Below, piece after piece: positions 27,390 through 33,912 of a DNA stretch of 33,912 bases. The DNA is from an uncultured bacterium (GTDB taxonomy: Bacteria; Myxococcota_A; UBA9042; PHBI01), in contig CALHXW010000067.1 of the NCBI GenBank assembly GCA_938040325.1, positions 1 to 33,912 of the forward strand, written 5' to 3'. The first letter of the stretch is position 1. Each line of letters starts with the position of its first letter. The notes beneath the pieces were generated by a model that saw nothing but the letters and a program-made list of their open reading frames with translations, was not told where the DNA came from and did not search any database. The translations under genes and the position numbers were made by a program.

Positions 27390-29882
27390 TCATGGGTCGT
27401 AGGCCACTGCGAAGCGGTGGATGATGGGCACGGCGTCACCCACGCCCGGCGAGAGCCAGGCGCGGAGCTGCAGCGTTGTCGCCGTTTGGTTCAGCACCTG
27501 GCCGTTGGTGAGCTCCTCGAACTCGCCGCCATCAAGCTGGGCCCACACCCGCACAGAGGTGCCAGTCGGTACCGTCGCGTCCCAGCGGATCGAACGCCAG
27601 AGTGTCGGGCCGTCCAGCTCGACGACGGGCGACTCCCACGTGGTGCTGCTGGCGCCAAAGAGGCAGGTGTTGAGCGAGGTCAGGTCGCCGCTGTAGGCAT
27701 AGGGCTCGTCAACGAGGTCCTCGCCGAAGTTCAGCGCAAGGCCAGTCTCGGCGTCAAAGCGCGTGATGTTGTTGGAGAAGCGATTGATCGTGTAGATGTT
27801 GTTGCTGGCGTCGACCGAGAGTCCGCGGGCATGGGACGCACCAGGCGGCAGCTGGCGCACCCAATACTCATTGAGCAGCGGGTCGTAGATGTAGAAGCGG
27901 TCGTTGTCGCCACAGGCGACGTAGACTCGCCCGTCTAGCCCGGTCGTGACGCCGTTGCAGTCCTCGCTCGGGGCTGTCTGCGACTCCGAGAGGTTCAGCG
28001 ACACGACGTCGAGCAGCGTGCCGGTGTCCGTGTCGTAACGGGCCAGCCCGTCGAAGGTCGACACCCACAAGCTACCGGCGTCGTCTGTGGCGATACCGTA
28101 GCCAAACGCCGGATCGATCATCCAGTCGACGCTGAGCTGCCCCGGCGTGCTGATGTTGATGCGAAAGAGTCCCTGGCGAAACGTCGTGGCGTACACCGCT
28201 TCGGCATCGACCGCTAAGCCGTAGATGCCGACGCTGTTGACTAGGGTCGCGATGATGGCGCCGGTGTCGGTGTTGAGCTCGTAGACGTTGCCCGTCGAGA
28301 AGCAGCCGACGAATAGACGGCCCCCGGGCCCCAAGATCGCGCCGCGTACGACGTCGGACTCGGGCAGCTGCACCGACCACTCCAGCGTGCCGTCGATGAG
28401 GTGTTTGTTCACGCGTCCACCCTTGCGACAGCTCACGTACATCGTCCCGTCGCTGTCGACGACCATACGGCTCGGGTCTTCGCACGTCGCAAAGGGCGAG
28501 CCCATCGCGACGCGCGGCGGGAGCGTGTCGATCTCAAAGACCGTGATGCCGTTGCCCTTCGATGAGGGGACCGCGAGGTACGGGGTGCCGCTGCAGCCTT
28601 GGCCCGCAATGCCGGCGACCTCCACATCGCACCAGCCGCAGCTGATGGGGTCGGGGCGGGTGGCGCCTGCGACCTCGACCGAGAAGAAGCGTCGAAAAGC
28701 GTTCGTCTCGAGCACGATCGAGCCGATGTCGAACTCCGTCGGGACCTCGCCCAGCTGTGCCGCCGCACCGGGGGGCGTGACGTAGGTGACCGCAAAGCTG
28801 CCGCTGGCGTTGGCGGGCAGGACCCAGGGGCTCGCCGCTGTCGGCGCTAAGCCGGTGTCGGTGAGTCCGGCAAAGGAGAGCGAAAAGCGCGGGCTCGAGC
28901 CCTGCACGCCGAGCGCACTCAGCTCGGACGTCGCTGCTTGGGCACTGGTTGCCAAGAAGGCGTCGCTGATGACCAGCGGTTCGTTGCCGCAGGACTGCAC
29001 GTCGACCGTGATGGTATAGGTCCCGCCGGGAGGCTTGTGGCCAAAGTTCACGCGCGGTGGATTCACCAGAATGCAAGGACCACTCTCGTTGCCTTGCAGC
29101 GGAACGTCGTGGCCGATGAGTGCGTTGCCGCCGTCGCCCCAAAACCGCAGGTTGCCCTGGTGTGCGCGATCAGACGTCGGCGCAAACTTCACCATCAGCT
29201 CGTCCTGACCGAGCACCAGGGGCGGATCGAAGATCAGCGGCTCACCATCGGTCCAGGTGTCGCCGTGGCCCACCGAAAACGCCGCGTCCGAGGTCAGCTC
29301 GACCCGCGTGACTGCCAGGTCGCGCGCGCCCGTGTTGCCGATCTCAAGCGGCTGGATGTCTTCGCTTCCCTCGGCCACACCAGCAAAGACGACGACCGAC
29401 GGGAACGTCACCAGCCAGGGCCGACCTTGCACTGCGGCAAGCTGCGCGCTCACGTCGGGCGCATCCGAGATGACCACTAGTCGTGCCTGACGCTCGATCC
29501 CGTCATAGCGCGTGAACGCGACCGCGATGTCGACGGTCTCATCGGGCGTGAGCACGACCGGAAGGCTCGGGGCAGCGGCCAACGCAAACGACGGGATACC
29601 GTCATTGCCGACCTCGATTTGCAGGGCGTCGATCGTGACGTCTTTGTTGCCCTTGTTGCGGACCACGACGGTGCGCGTCTCGCTCTCGCCGTTCTGAAGA
29701 CCATCCAGGTTGAACTCAGTGAGGCTTGGTTCGGCTTCCAGGAGCGGCCGCTCGCCGACCTCGAATGTGTCCTTGCAGCCGCTCAACGCGCTTGACGCGA
29801 TGGCCAACAACAGCACGGCGAGTGCCCTCAAAGACGGGTGGTGAGTTCGTAGGACACGCGATGTGTATGAGTACAAATTCAT
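27390..29882 (-). CDS. Large lipoprotein with ASH/HYDIN-like domains and a beta-propeller
   Basis: An 830-residue exported protein. The signal peptide of ATG 29882 ends LAIASSALSGC, with lipidated C36; a GTG at 29909 behind GAGGG is an alternative start. Three ASH/HYDIN-type immunoglobulin-like domains follow (about 45-400), each with a strand such as RTVVVRNKGNKDVTID, QPLEIGNTGARDLAVT and YTITVDVQSCGNEPLVIS. Then comes an NHL/virginiamycin-lyase-like beta-propeller (about 430-760) with blades such as MVVDSDGTMYVSC, AILGPGGRLFVGC, GIATDDAGSLWVS, GLDGRVYVACG and GLSVDASNNIYTIN. A C-terminal beta-sandwich (about 765-830) contains WRSIRWDATVPTGTSVRV. This is probably a surface scaffold. Its stop overlaps an upstream-possible start of the MopE-repeat gene, so the two are likely co-transcribed. 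Confidence 0.86.
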   Translation of the reverse strand: MNLYSYTSRVLRTHHPSLRALAVLLLAIASSALSGCKDTFEVGERPLLEAEPSLTEFNLDGLQNGESETRTVVVRNKGNKDVTIDALQIEVGNDGIPSFALAAAPSLPVVLTPDETVDIAVAFTRYDGIERQARLVVISDAPDVSAQLAAVQGRPWLVTFPSVVVFAGVAEGSEDIQPLEIGNTGARDLAVTRVELTSDAAFSVGHGDTWTDGEPLIFDPPLVLGQDELMVKFAPTSDRAHQGNLRFWGDGGNALIGHDVPLQGNESGPCILVNPPRVNFGHKPPGGTYTITVDVQSCGNEPLVISDAFLATSAQAATSELSALGVQGSSPRFSLSFAGLTDTGLAPTAASPWVLPANASGSFAVTYVTPPGAAAQLGEVPTEFDIGSIVLETNAFRRFFSVEVAGATRPDPISCGWCDVEVAGIAGQGCSGTPYLAVPSSKGNGITVFEIDTLPPRVAMGSPFATCEDPSRMVVDSDGTMYVSCRKGGRVNKHLIDGTLEWSVQLPESDVVRGAILGPGGRLFVGCFSTGNVYELNTDTGAIIATLVNSVGIYGLAVDAEAVYATTFRQGLFRINISTPGQLSVDWMIDPAFGYGIATDDAGSLWVSTFDGLARYDTDTGTLLDVVSLNLSESQTAPSEDCNGVTTGLDGRVYVACGDNDRFYIYDPLLNEYWVRQLPPGASHARGLSVDASNNIYTINRFSNNITRFDAETGLALNFGEDLVDEPYAYSGDLTSLNTCLFGASSTTWESPVVELDGPTLWRSIRWDATVPTGTSVRVWAQLDGGEFEELTNGQVLNQTATTLQLRAWLSPGVGDAVPIIHRFAVAYDP

Positions 29883-29976
29883 AACGCAGCCAGTGTCGGA
29901 GTATGCCACTGCGGGCCCTCACACCGTCGCATAGGGGGCGCCTGAACGTCAACTGCGACAACTATTTCCGCGAGAT

Positions 29977-29992
29977 GGGGTCCGTCGACCCC
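29977..29992. promoter_or_regulatory. Dyad 1, GGGGTC-N4-GACCCC
   Basis: Perfect inverted repeat of six bases around CGTC. Together with dyad 2 (arms reversed) and dyad 3 it forms a family of related palindromes within 160 bases, as expected for a repressor or activator binding several operators, or for paired RNA stems. Confidence 0.45.
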
Positions 29993-30055
29993 AGCGCTCC
30001 CTTGGCGGTGTGCGACACTTCCGGGTGGGGGCAAGTGACCCTGGTTGGCATATTC

Positions 30056-30071
30056 GACCCCGAGTGGGGTC
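30056..30071. promoter_or_regulatory. Dyad 2, GACCCC-N4-GGGGTC
   Basis: Perfect six-base inverted repeat around GAGT, the same half-site as dyad 1 in opposite order. It is 64 bases past dyad 1. Confidence 0.45.
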
Positions 30072-30100
30072 AGTTGTTCCCAATCCCGCGATCGAGTAAT

Positions 30101-30136
30101 AACCCTGCTTTTGCTGGGGTTTTTTGACCCCAGCGC
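30101..30136 (+). terminator. T-tract hairpin overlapping dyad 3
   Basis: AACCCTGC-TTTT-GCTGGGGTT forms an imperfect stem followed by a six-T run, an intrinsic-terminator shape on the plus strand. Overlapping it, GCTGGGGT and ACCCCAGC form a perfect 8-bp inverted repeat around the T-run, so two exclusive structures are possible. It lies about 170 bases before the ATG at 30306. It could attenuate that gene or end a small RNA. Confidence 0.45.
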
Positions 30137-30295
30137 CAGGTTTTCTCGGGCTTCAAGGTGTCGTTTTTATTCCGGTTTGGTGCCGCTCGGGTGCTGGTGT
30201 GTTGACCGGCTCCTTGCATGCCCGATCCACCTCTCCTACGGTCCACTTACCCCCAAATTGGCGCCCGTCAAATCTCGCCAAGCGTTGAATTCTTC

Positions 30296-30308
30296 GGAGG
30301 CTCTCATG
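30296..30308 (+). promoter_or_regulatory. Ribosome-binding site of the partial surface-protein gene
   Basis: GGAGG (30296-30300) is five bases before ATG 30306 and fixes the start of the gene that runs off the right edge. Confidence 0.8.
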
Positions 30309-33300
30309 AAGCGTCTTGCGTTTGCCTTTCTGTTGCTGCTGATGCTCTCCCCGCCGGGAGCGGCGCAGACATTCACCCGCATTGCGCCTGAGTCCGGCTG
30401 CGCTGGGTGCCCGGGTAAGGTACAGCTCGCCACGAGTGACCAGTGCCTTCAGTTCAGCCCCGCGTTCGGCGGCACCGTCATCGATTGGTACCGCAGCAGC
30501 AATTGCGCCGGAACACCGATCACGCTGCCGCACGCCAACGACTTTACGACGGTAGGCGCCAACTACCAGAGTCACACGTCCGCCTACTTCCAGCAGGGCG
30601 CCGACATCGTCAACGGCCAGCCCACGGCAACGCAGCAGACGCTGAACGGTGTCCCCTACTTTTCTCACTTCGGCTACTACATGCGCGAAGTCGTCGGCCC
30701 GGAGAGTGGCGGCCAGACTTACCAGGTCGAGGGGTTCATCCCGCTGGCGTGGACGTCCGACACGAATCACGACGCGCTTGCACGAACGGGTAACGCCAAC
30801 GGGAGGTGGGACCGACTCGCCAACTACGCCGGTATGCTGGGCGTGCATCCGAACTGCCCGAACATCGCCGATTGCATGGACCGGAACTGGCTCGATGCCG
30901 ATGGCGGATCGGCCAAGCACTTTGCTCACTCCACAGCGCCAGTCTGGTTTGACGTCACGGGCGCGACCGACGGGATCCTCTGGGCGGGCAACCTCAACAA
31001 GCCGGCCACCGGCTGGACCGGCAACATGGCCGAGATCCCTGACGGCCGCGTCGCGTTCCGGGTGACGGTGACGTTCGAGGACGCACCGGGCTTTAGCGAC
31101 CTCGACGGCTTCGTTTCGATCGTGTTTCGCCGTCAGGTCACGGCGGCTCACGCTAACCTCAACCCAAGCGCGCAGTTTAACACCGTCCCCGGGTACGGCC
31201 TCAACGTCAACCGCGCCGGCGTCATCGAGCTTCGCGAGTACCCCAGTGGTGCCGCGCTATGGACCAAGCCAGCCGGGACCATCAACACGACGCAGCCGTT
31301 CATCCTCGAGCTGAGAACGACCAACAACGACAACGGCCAGATGGACGTGTTTGTCAGCCAGGGCGCCGGCGGAACCGTCAACAGCAACATCAACGGCACA
31401 CCGACCAACAAGAACACCTTTGTGGGTACCTACGCCCCCGTCGAGAGTGTCGACGACCCGTCGCCCACCCTCGGAGACCACTTTGGAATCTTTGCCGCTA
31501 TGGAGGGCCACGGCAGCGTCCGGTTCGGAGGCCGCGCGTTCTACAACGTTGGGATGGAAGTCAGCGCCAAGTACACCGCGCAGGCGGACGGCTCGGTCAA
31601 GAGTGACATCACGCTGCGAAAGCCGGGCAGCGCGTCATCGTCGGAACAGAACTACCGCTTCGGCACGCTGCCGCAGATGACCGCCAACAGCCAGATCACG
31701 GGCTACAACACCGGCTACTTCTTTGATGACTGCTGGGACCTGACCCAGGCGTCCGGCGACCCCGCGGGCTGCGGCGACTGCCCCGGCGCCAGCAGCTGCC
31801 CGGCGAACCCCATCGTCAACACAGGCAACGGCTCGGCGGCGTTCTACGGCAAAGTGCTGACGCCGAACAACGCCAAGTATATCTGGGTTGGCCAGCAGCC
31901 GACGATTGCCGGCGCTCACCCCAACGCGCCAGACACCAACAGCAGCACCGGCATTTGGATGATCCCAGAGCTGGCCCAGACCAACGGCAACACCGCGCCA
32001 GACCCCTACGTTGCAGTGACCGACGGACCGGGCGGGATGAGCATTGGGGTCGACGCCGGTCGCTGGAGCTACAAGTGCTCTCAGCCGGCCATCAACAGCG
32101 CGCGAGCGGTGGTCCGTTGGCAGGTGGACCGTCCACCGGAGCGATCGTGCTGCCCGAGCGCTGCGACCGACACCACCTGCAACGGCATCGACGAAGACTG
32201 CAGCGGCGGCACCGACGAGGACTACACGAAGACCATGCCACCGGTGACATGCGGCACGGGCGAGTGTGCTAACATCGGCGGCTGGCAGTGCATCAACGGC
32301 ACCGAGACCGAGGTCTGCAGCCCCGGGCAGCCGACCGCTGATGACCAGTGCGACGGACTCGACCAAGACTGCGACGGCACCGATGACGAGCACTATGTGC
32401 CGAGCGACACGACCTGCGGCGTTGGTGGCTGTGCGTCAACGGGCGAGCTTCAGTGCGTGGCTGGCGTGCCGGTCGACACCTGCGTTGAGGGGACGCCCGA
32501 GGCAGACGCCAACTGCGATGGCGTCGACGACGACTGTGATGGCACGCCCGATGACGACTTTACGGCGATCGACGTGACCTGCGGCTTTGGCGTCTGCATG
32601 GCTGACGGGACCCAGTCGTGCGTCGATGGCGCGCTGACCGACGACTGCGTCCCGGGCCTTCCGATCGCGAGCTCCGACAGCACCTGTGACGGGCTCGATG
32701 ATGACTGCGACGGCTTCGCCGATGAGGACTTCGTCGATGACGACCCGATCACCTGCGGTGACCTGTGCGGCGGCGCCTGCGTCAGCGGTTCTGTCGTTGA
32801 GACCTGCTACGAGCCAACGAGCACGGACTTCACCTGCGACGGGTTCGACGACGACTGCGACGGCGAGACGGATGAGGACGTGCCGGTTCCGGTGCCGACC
32901 TGCGACATGCCGTGTGTCGACGTGTGCGAGGCCGGCGACACCGTCGAGCAGTGCGCCGACTGGCCGAGCGACGATGTTGTCTGCGACGGCATTGACGATG
33001 ACTGCGACGGTGAGACCGACGAGGACTGCCCGACCTGCGACGACGGGACGCTCAACCAAACGGAGACCGACATCGACTGCGGTGGCGGCCTCTGTCCGGG
33101 CTGCCTGGTTGGCGAAGATTGCCTGCTCGACAGCGACTGTCAGAGCGGATTCTGCAGCGACAGCGGCGTCTGCGTCGGCGGCGACAACGACCAGGACGGG
33201 ACGCCGGATGCTGACGACCCCGACGACGACAACGATGGCGTGCTCGATGGCGAAGAGCCGGCGGGAGATGCCGATGGCGACGGTGTTCCGAACGTGTTCG

Positions 33301-33912
33301 ATCCCGACAGCGACGACGACGGACTGCCAGACTGGGTCGAGGCGGCGCCAAGCGAAGATGTGGCTGGCCCCAGCGGCATCGACGCGGACATGGACGGGCT
33401 CGATGACGCCTGGGACGCAAGCGAAGGGGGCGTGCCGCTGCCGGAGCTGGAGTCGACCGATGGCGACCCGGTGCCGGACCTGGCCGACCTCGACAGCGAC
33501 AACGACGGGGTGCCCGACTGGTCGGAGGTGGACGGAGAGGCCCCCGCTGGCGTCGACTCCAACGGCGACGGAATCGACGATGCGTACGCCCCGGAGCTCG
33601 GTGGCGGTTGGAGCACGCCGACCGACACCGACGACGACGGCTTGCCAGACCACCGCGACATCGACAGCGACGACGATGGGCTGACGGACGCATCGGAGGC
33701 TGGTGGAGACGACGTCAACGGCGACGGCGTGATCGATGGCTTCACCGACGTCAACAGCGACGGGCAGGACGACAGCACCGCAGACACGCCGCTCCCAACG
33801 CCGGACTTCGACCAGGATGGCGCGGCCGATCTCTACGACATCGATGCCGACGACGACGGCATCCCCGACAACGTCGAGGCCCAGCCTCACGGCGATGGGT
33901 TCGTCCCGCCGA
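30306..33912 (+). CDS. Partial: secreted MopE-repeat protein with Asp-rich calcium-type repeats
   Basis: An open frame without stop to the window edge, at least 1202 residues. The signal peptide is MKRLAFAFLLLLMLSPPGAA. Residues about 20-620 are homologous to the N-terminal region of the protein at 24802-27354 (GRVAFRVTVTF, FRR, YGLNVNRAGVIEL, GDHFGIF, NVGMEV, CPANPI, and a GIWMIPE segment like GLWMTPLE). Six MopE-type CDGxDxDCDG repeats follow (residues about 625-905). A CGGG..C..C segment (TDIDCGGGLCPGCLVGEDC) comes next. From about 960 to the edge lie thrombospondin type-3-like DxDxDG repeats (for example DADGDGVPNVFDPDSDDDG), expected to bind calcium. The C-terminus is missing, so anchoring is unknown; a MYXO-CTERM tail would be expected by analogy. 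It is divergent from the lipoprotein operon. Confidence 0.9.
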   Translation, partial: MKRLAFAFLLLLMLSPPGAAQTFTRIAPESGCAGCPGKVQLATSDQCLQFSPAFGGTVIDWYRSSNCAGTPITLPHANDFTTVGANYQSHTSAYFQQGADIVNGQPTATQQTLNGVPYFSHFGYYMREVVGPESGGQTYQVEGFIPLAWTSDTNHDALARTGNANGRWDRLANYAGMLGVHPNCPNIADCMDRNWLDADGGSAKHFAHSTAPVWFDVTGATDGILWAGNLNKPATGWTGNMAEIPDGRVAFRVTVTFEDAPGFSDLDGFVSIVFRRQVTAAHANLNPSAQFNTVPGYGLNVNRAGVIELREYPSGAALWTKPAGTINTTQPFILELRTTNNDNGQMDVFVSQGAGGTVNSNINGTPTNKNTFVGTYAPVESVDDPSPTLGDHFGIFAAMEGHGSVRFGGRAFYNVGMEVSAKYTAQADGSVKSDITLRKPGSASSSEQNYRFGTLPQMTANSQITGYNTGYFFDDCWDLTQASGDPAGCGDCPGASSCPANPIVNTGNGSAAFYGKVLTPNNAKYIWVGQQPTIAGAHPNAPDTNSSTGIWMIPELAQTNGNTAPDPYVAVTDGPGGMSIGVDAGRWSYKCSQPAINSARAVVRWQVDRPPERSCCPSAATDTTCNGIDEDCSGGTDEDYTKTMPPVTCGTGECANIGGWQCINGTETEVCSPGQPTADDQCDGLDQDCDGTDDEHYVPSDTTCGVGGCASTGELQCVAGVPVDTCVEGTPEADANCDGVDDDCDGTPDDDFTAIDVTCGFGVCMADGTQSCVDGALTDDCVPGLPIASSDSTCDGLDDDCDGFADEDFVDDDPITCGDLCGGACVSGSVVETCYEPTSTDFTCDGFDDDCDGETDEDVPVPVPTCDMPCVDVCEAGDTVEQCADWPSDDVVCDGIDDDCDGETDEDCPTCDDGTLNQTETDIDCGGGLCPGCLVGEDCLLDSDCQSGFCSDSGVCVGGDNDQDGTPDADDPDDDNDGVLDGEEPAGDADGDGVPNVFDPDSDDDGLPDWVEAAPSEDVAGPSGIDADMDGLDDAWDASEGGVPLPELESTDGDPVPDLADLDSDNDGVPDWSEVDGEAPAGVDSNGDGIDDAYAPELGGGWSTPTDTDDDGLPDHRDIDSDDDGLTDASEAGGDDVNGDGVIDGFTDVNSDGQDDSTADTPLPTPDFDQDGAADLYDIDADDDGIPDNVEAQPHGDGFVPP
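32178..33029 (+). repeat. Six MopE-type CDGxDxDCDG repeats
   Basis: The repeats start at the Cys codons at 32178, 32349, 32514, 32685, 32835 and 32982 and read CNGIDEDCSGGTDEDY, CDGLDQDCDG, CDGVDDDCDG, CDGLDDDCDG, CDGFDDDCDG and CDGIDDDCDGETDEDC. Spacing is 147-171 bases. The motif is the putative metal-binding one named after the Methylococcus copper protein MopE; metal binding here is inferred. Confidence 0.9.
33183..33912 (+). repeat. Asp-rich thrombospondin type-3-like repeat region (incomplete)
   Basis: Many DxDxDG-like loops in tandem (DNDQDGTPD, DDDNDGVLD, DADGDGVPN, DSDDDGLPD, DSDNDGVPD and others) continue to the edge of the window. Such loops usually coordinate calcium and stiffen long surface proteins. 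Confidence 0.85.

Larger units (their letters stand above)
29883..30305. other. Divergent intergenic region of the surface-protein locus
   Basis: This 423-base region separates the minus-strand lipoprotein operon from the plus-strand paralogue gene. It holds three dyads built from GGGGTC/GACCCC (29977-29992, 30056-30071, 30115-30136), a T-tract hairpin and the ribosome-binding site of the plus-strand gene. A 74-codon open frame across it ends inside the hairpin and is not convincing as a gene. Confidence 0.6.

Noticed and set aside
29903..30127. 74-codon open frame in the divergent region
   Set aside because: It has no ribosome-binding site or recognisable sequence, and its stop lies in the T-tract hairpin; the palindromes explain the region better.
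32436..33890. Long antisense open frame (484 codons) opposite the Asp-rich repeat gene
   Set aside because: It is a mirror of the repetitive GAC/GTC-rich coding strand. The plus-strand frame has signal peptide, ribosome-binding site and clear repeats; the minus frame has only a valine-rich low-complexity product.

Overview
The window is GC-rich, densely coded DNA that looks like a chromosome segment of a myxobacterium-like member of the Myxococcota. The evidence is two membrane-anchored Ser/Thr kinases (one with a PEGA tail and a coupled TPR protein), Cys-rich lipoproteins with long acidic linkers, MYXO-CTERM-like C-termini on two secreted proteins, MopE-type (CDGxDxDCDG) repeats, and a cytochrome/DUF1501 pair. 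No phage, IS element, CRISPR array, tRNA or rRNA was seen. All assignments come from reading the sequence; no database search was run.

Layout. 0-6 kb: a ROK sugar kinase (minus) diverges from a tandem AAA+ ATPase whose best start is a CTG. A small lipoprotein, an atypical Ser/Thr kinase and a SixA-like phosphatase follow. 6-10 kb: a lipoprotein c-type cytochrome of the PSCyt/DUF1588 type and a Tat-exported DUF1501 protein form a two-gene operon that ends at a 13-bp hairpin. 10-13.4 kb: a beta-propeller lipoprotein and an MscS-type channel (both minus). 13.6-16.3 kb: a canonical PEGA Ser/Thr kinase and a TPR protein in an operon. 16.5-18.8 kb: threonyl-tRNA synthetase (minus), preceded by a structured leader or small RNA with its own intrinsic terminator. 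18.8-22 kb: an NAD-dependent epimerase/dehydratase translationally coupled to a soluble TPR-histidine kinase-receiver hybrid.

22-33.9 kb is the most unusual part: a cluster of exported, Cys-rich proteins. It holds (i) a protein with a golvesin-like domain, five tandem Cys-rich units and a MYXO-CTERM-like tail; (ii) a small PPC-like lipoprotein; (iii) a probable two-gene operon of a lipoprotein with ASH-type domains and a beta-propeller, followed by an 850-residue protein with MopE repeats and a MYXO-CTERM-like tail; and (iv) divergently, a gene cut by the window edge (at least 1202 residues). This last protein is a paralogue of the 850-residue one, with six MopE repeats and a long Asp-rich calcium-type repeat region. 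The divergent intergenic region between (iii) and (iv) carries three GGGGTC/GACCCC dyads and an intrinsic terminator-like hairpin. The shared N-terminal region of about 550-620 residues in the paralogues matches no family I recognise, and this locus is the best candidate for an undescribed surface system.
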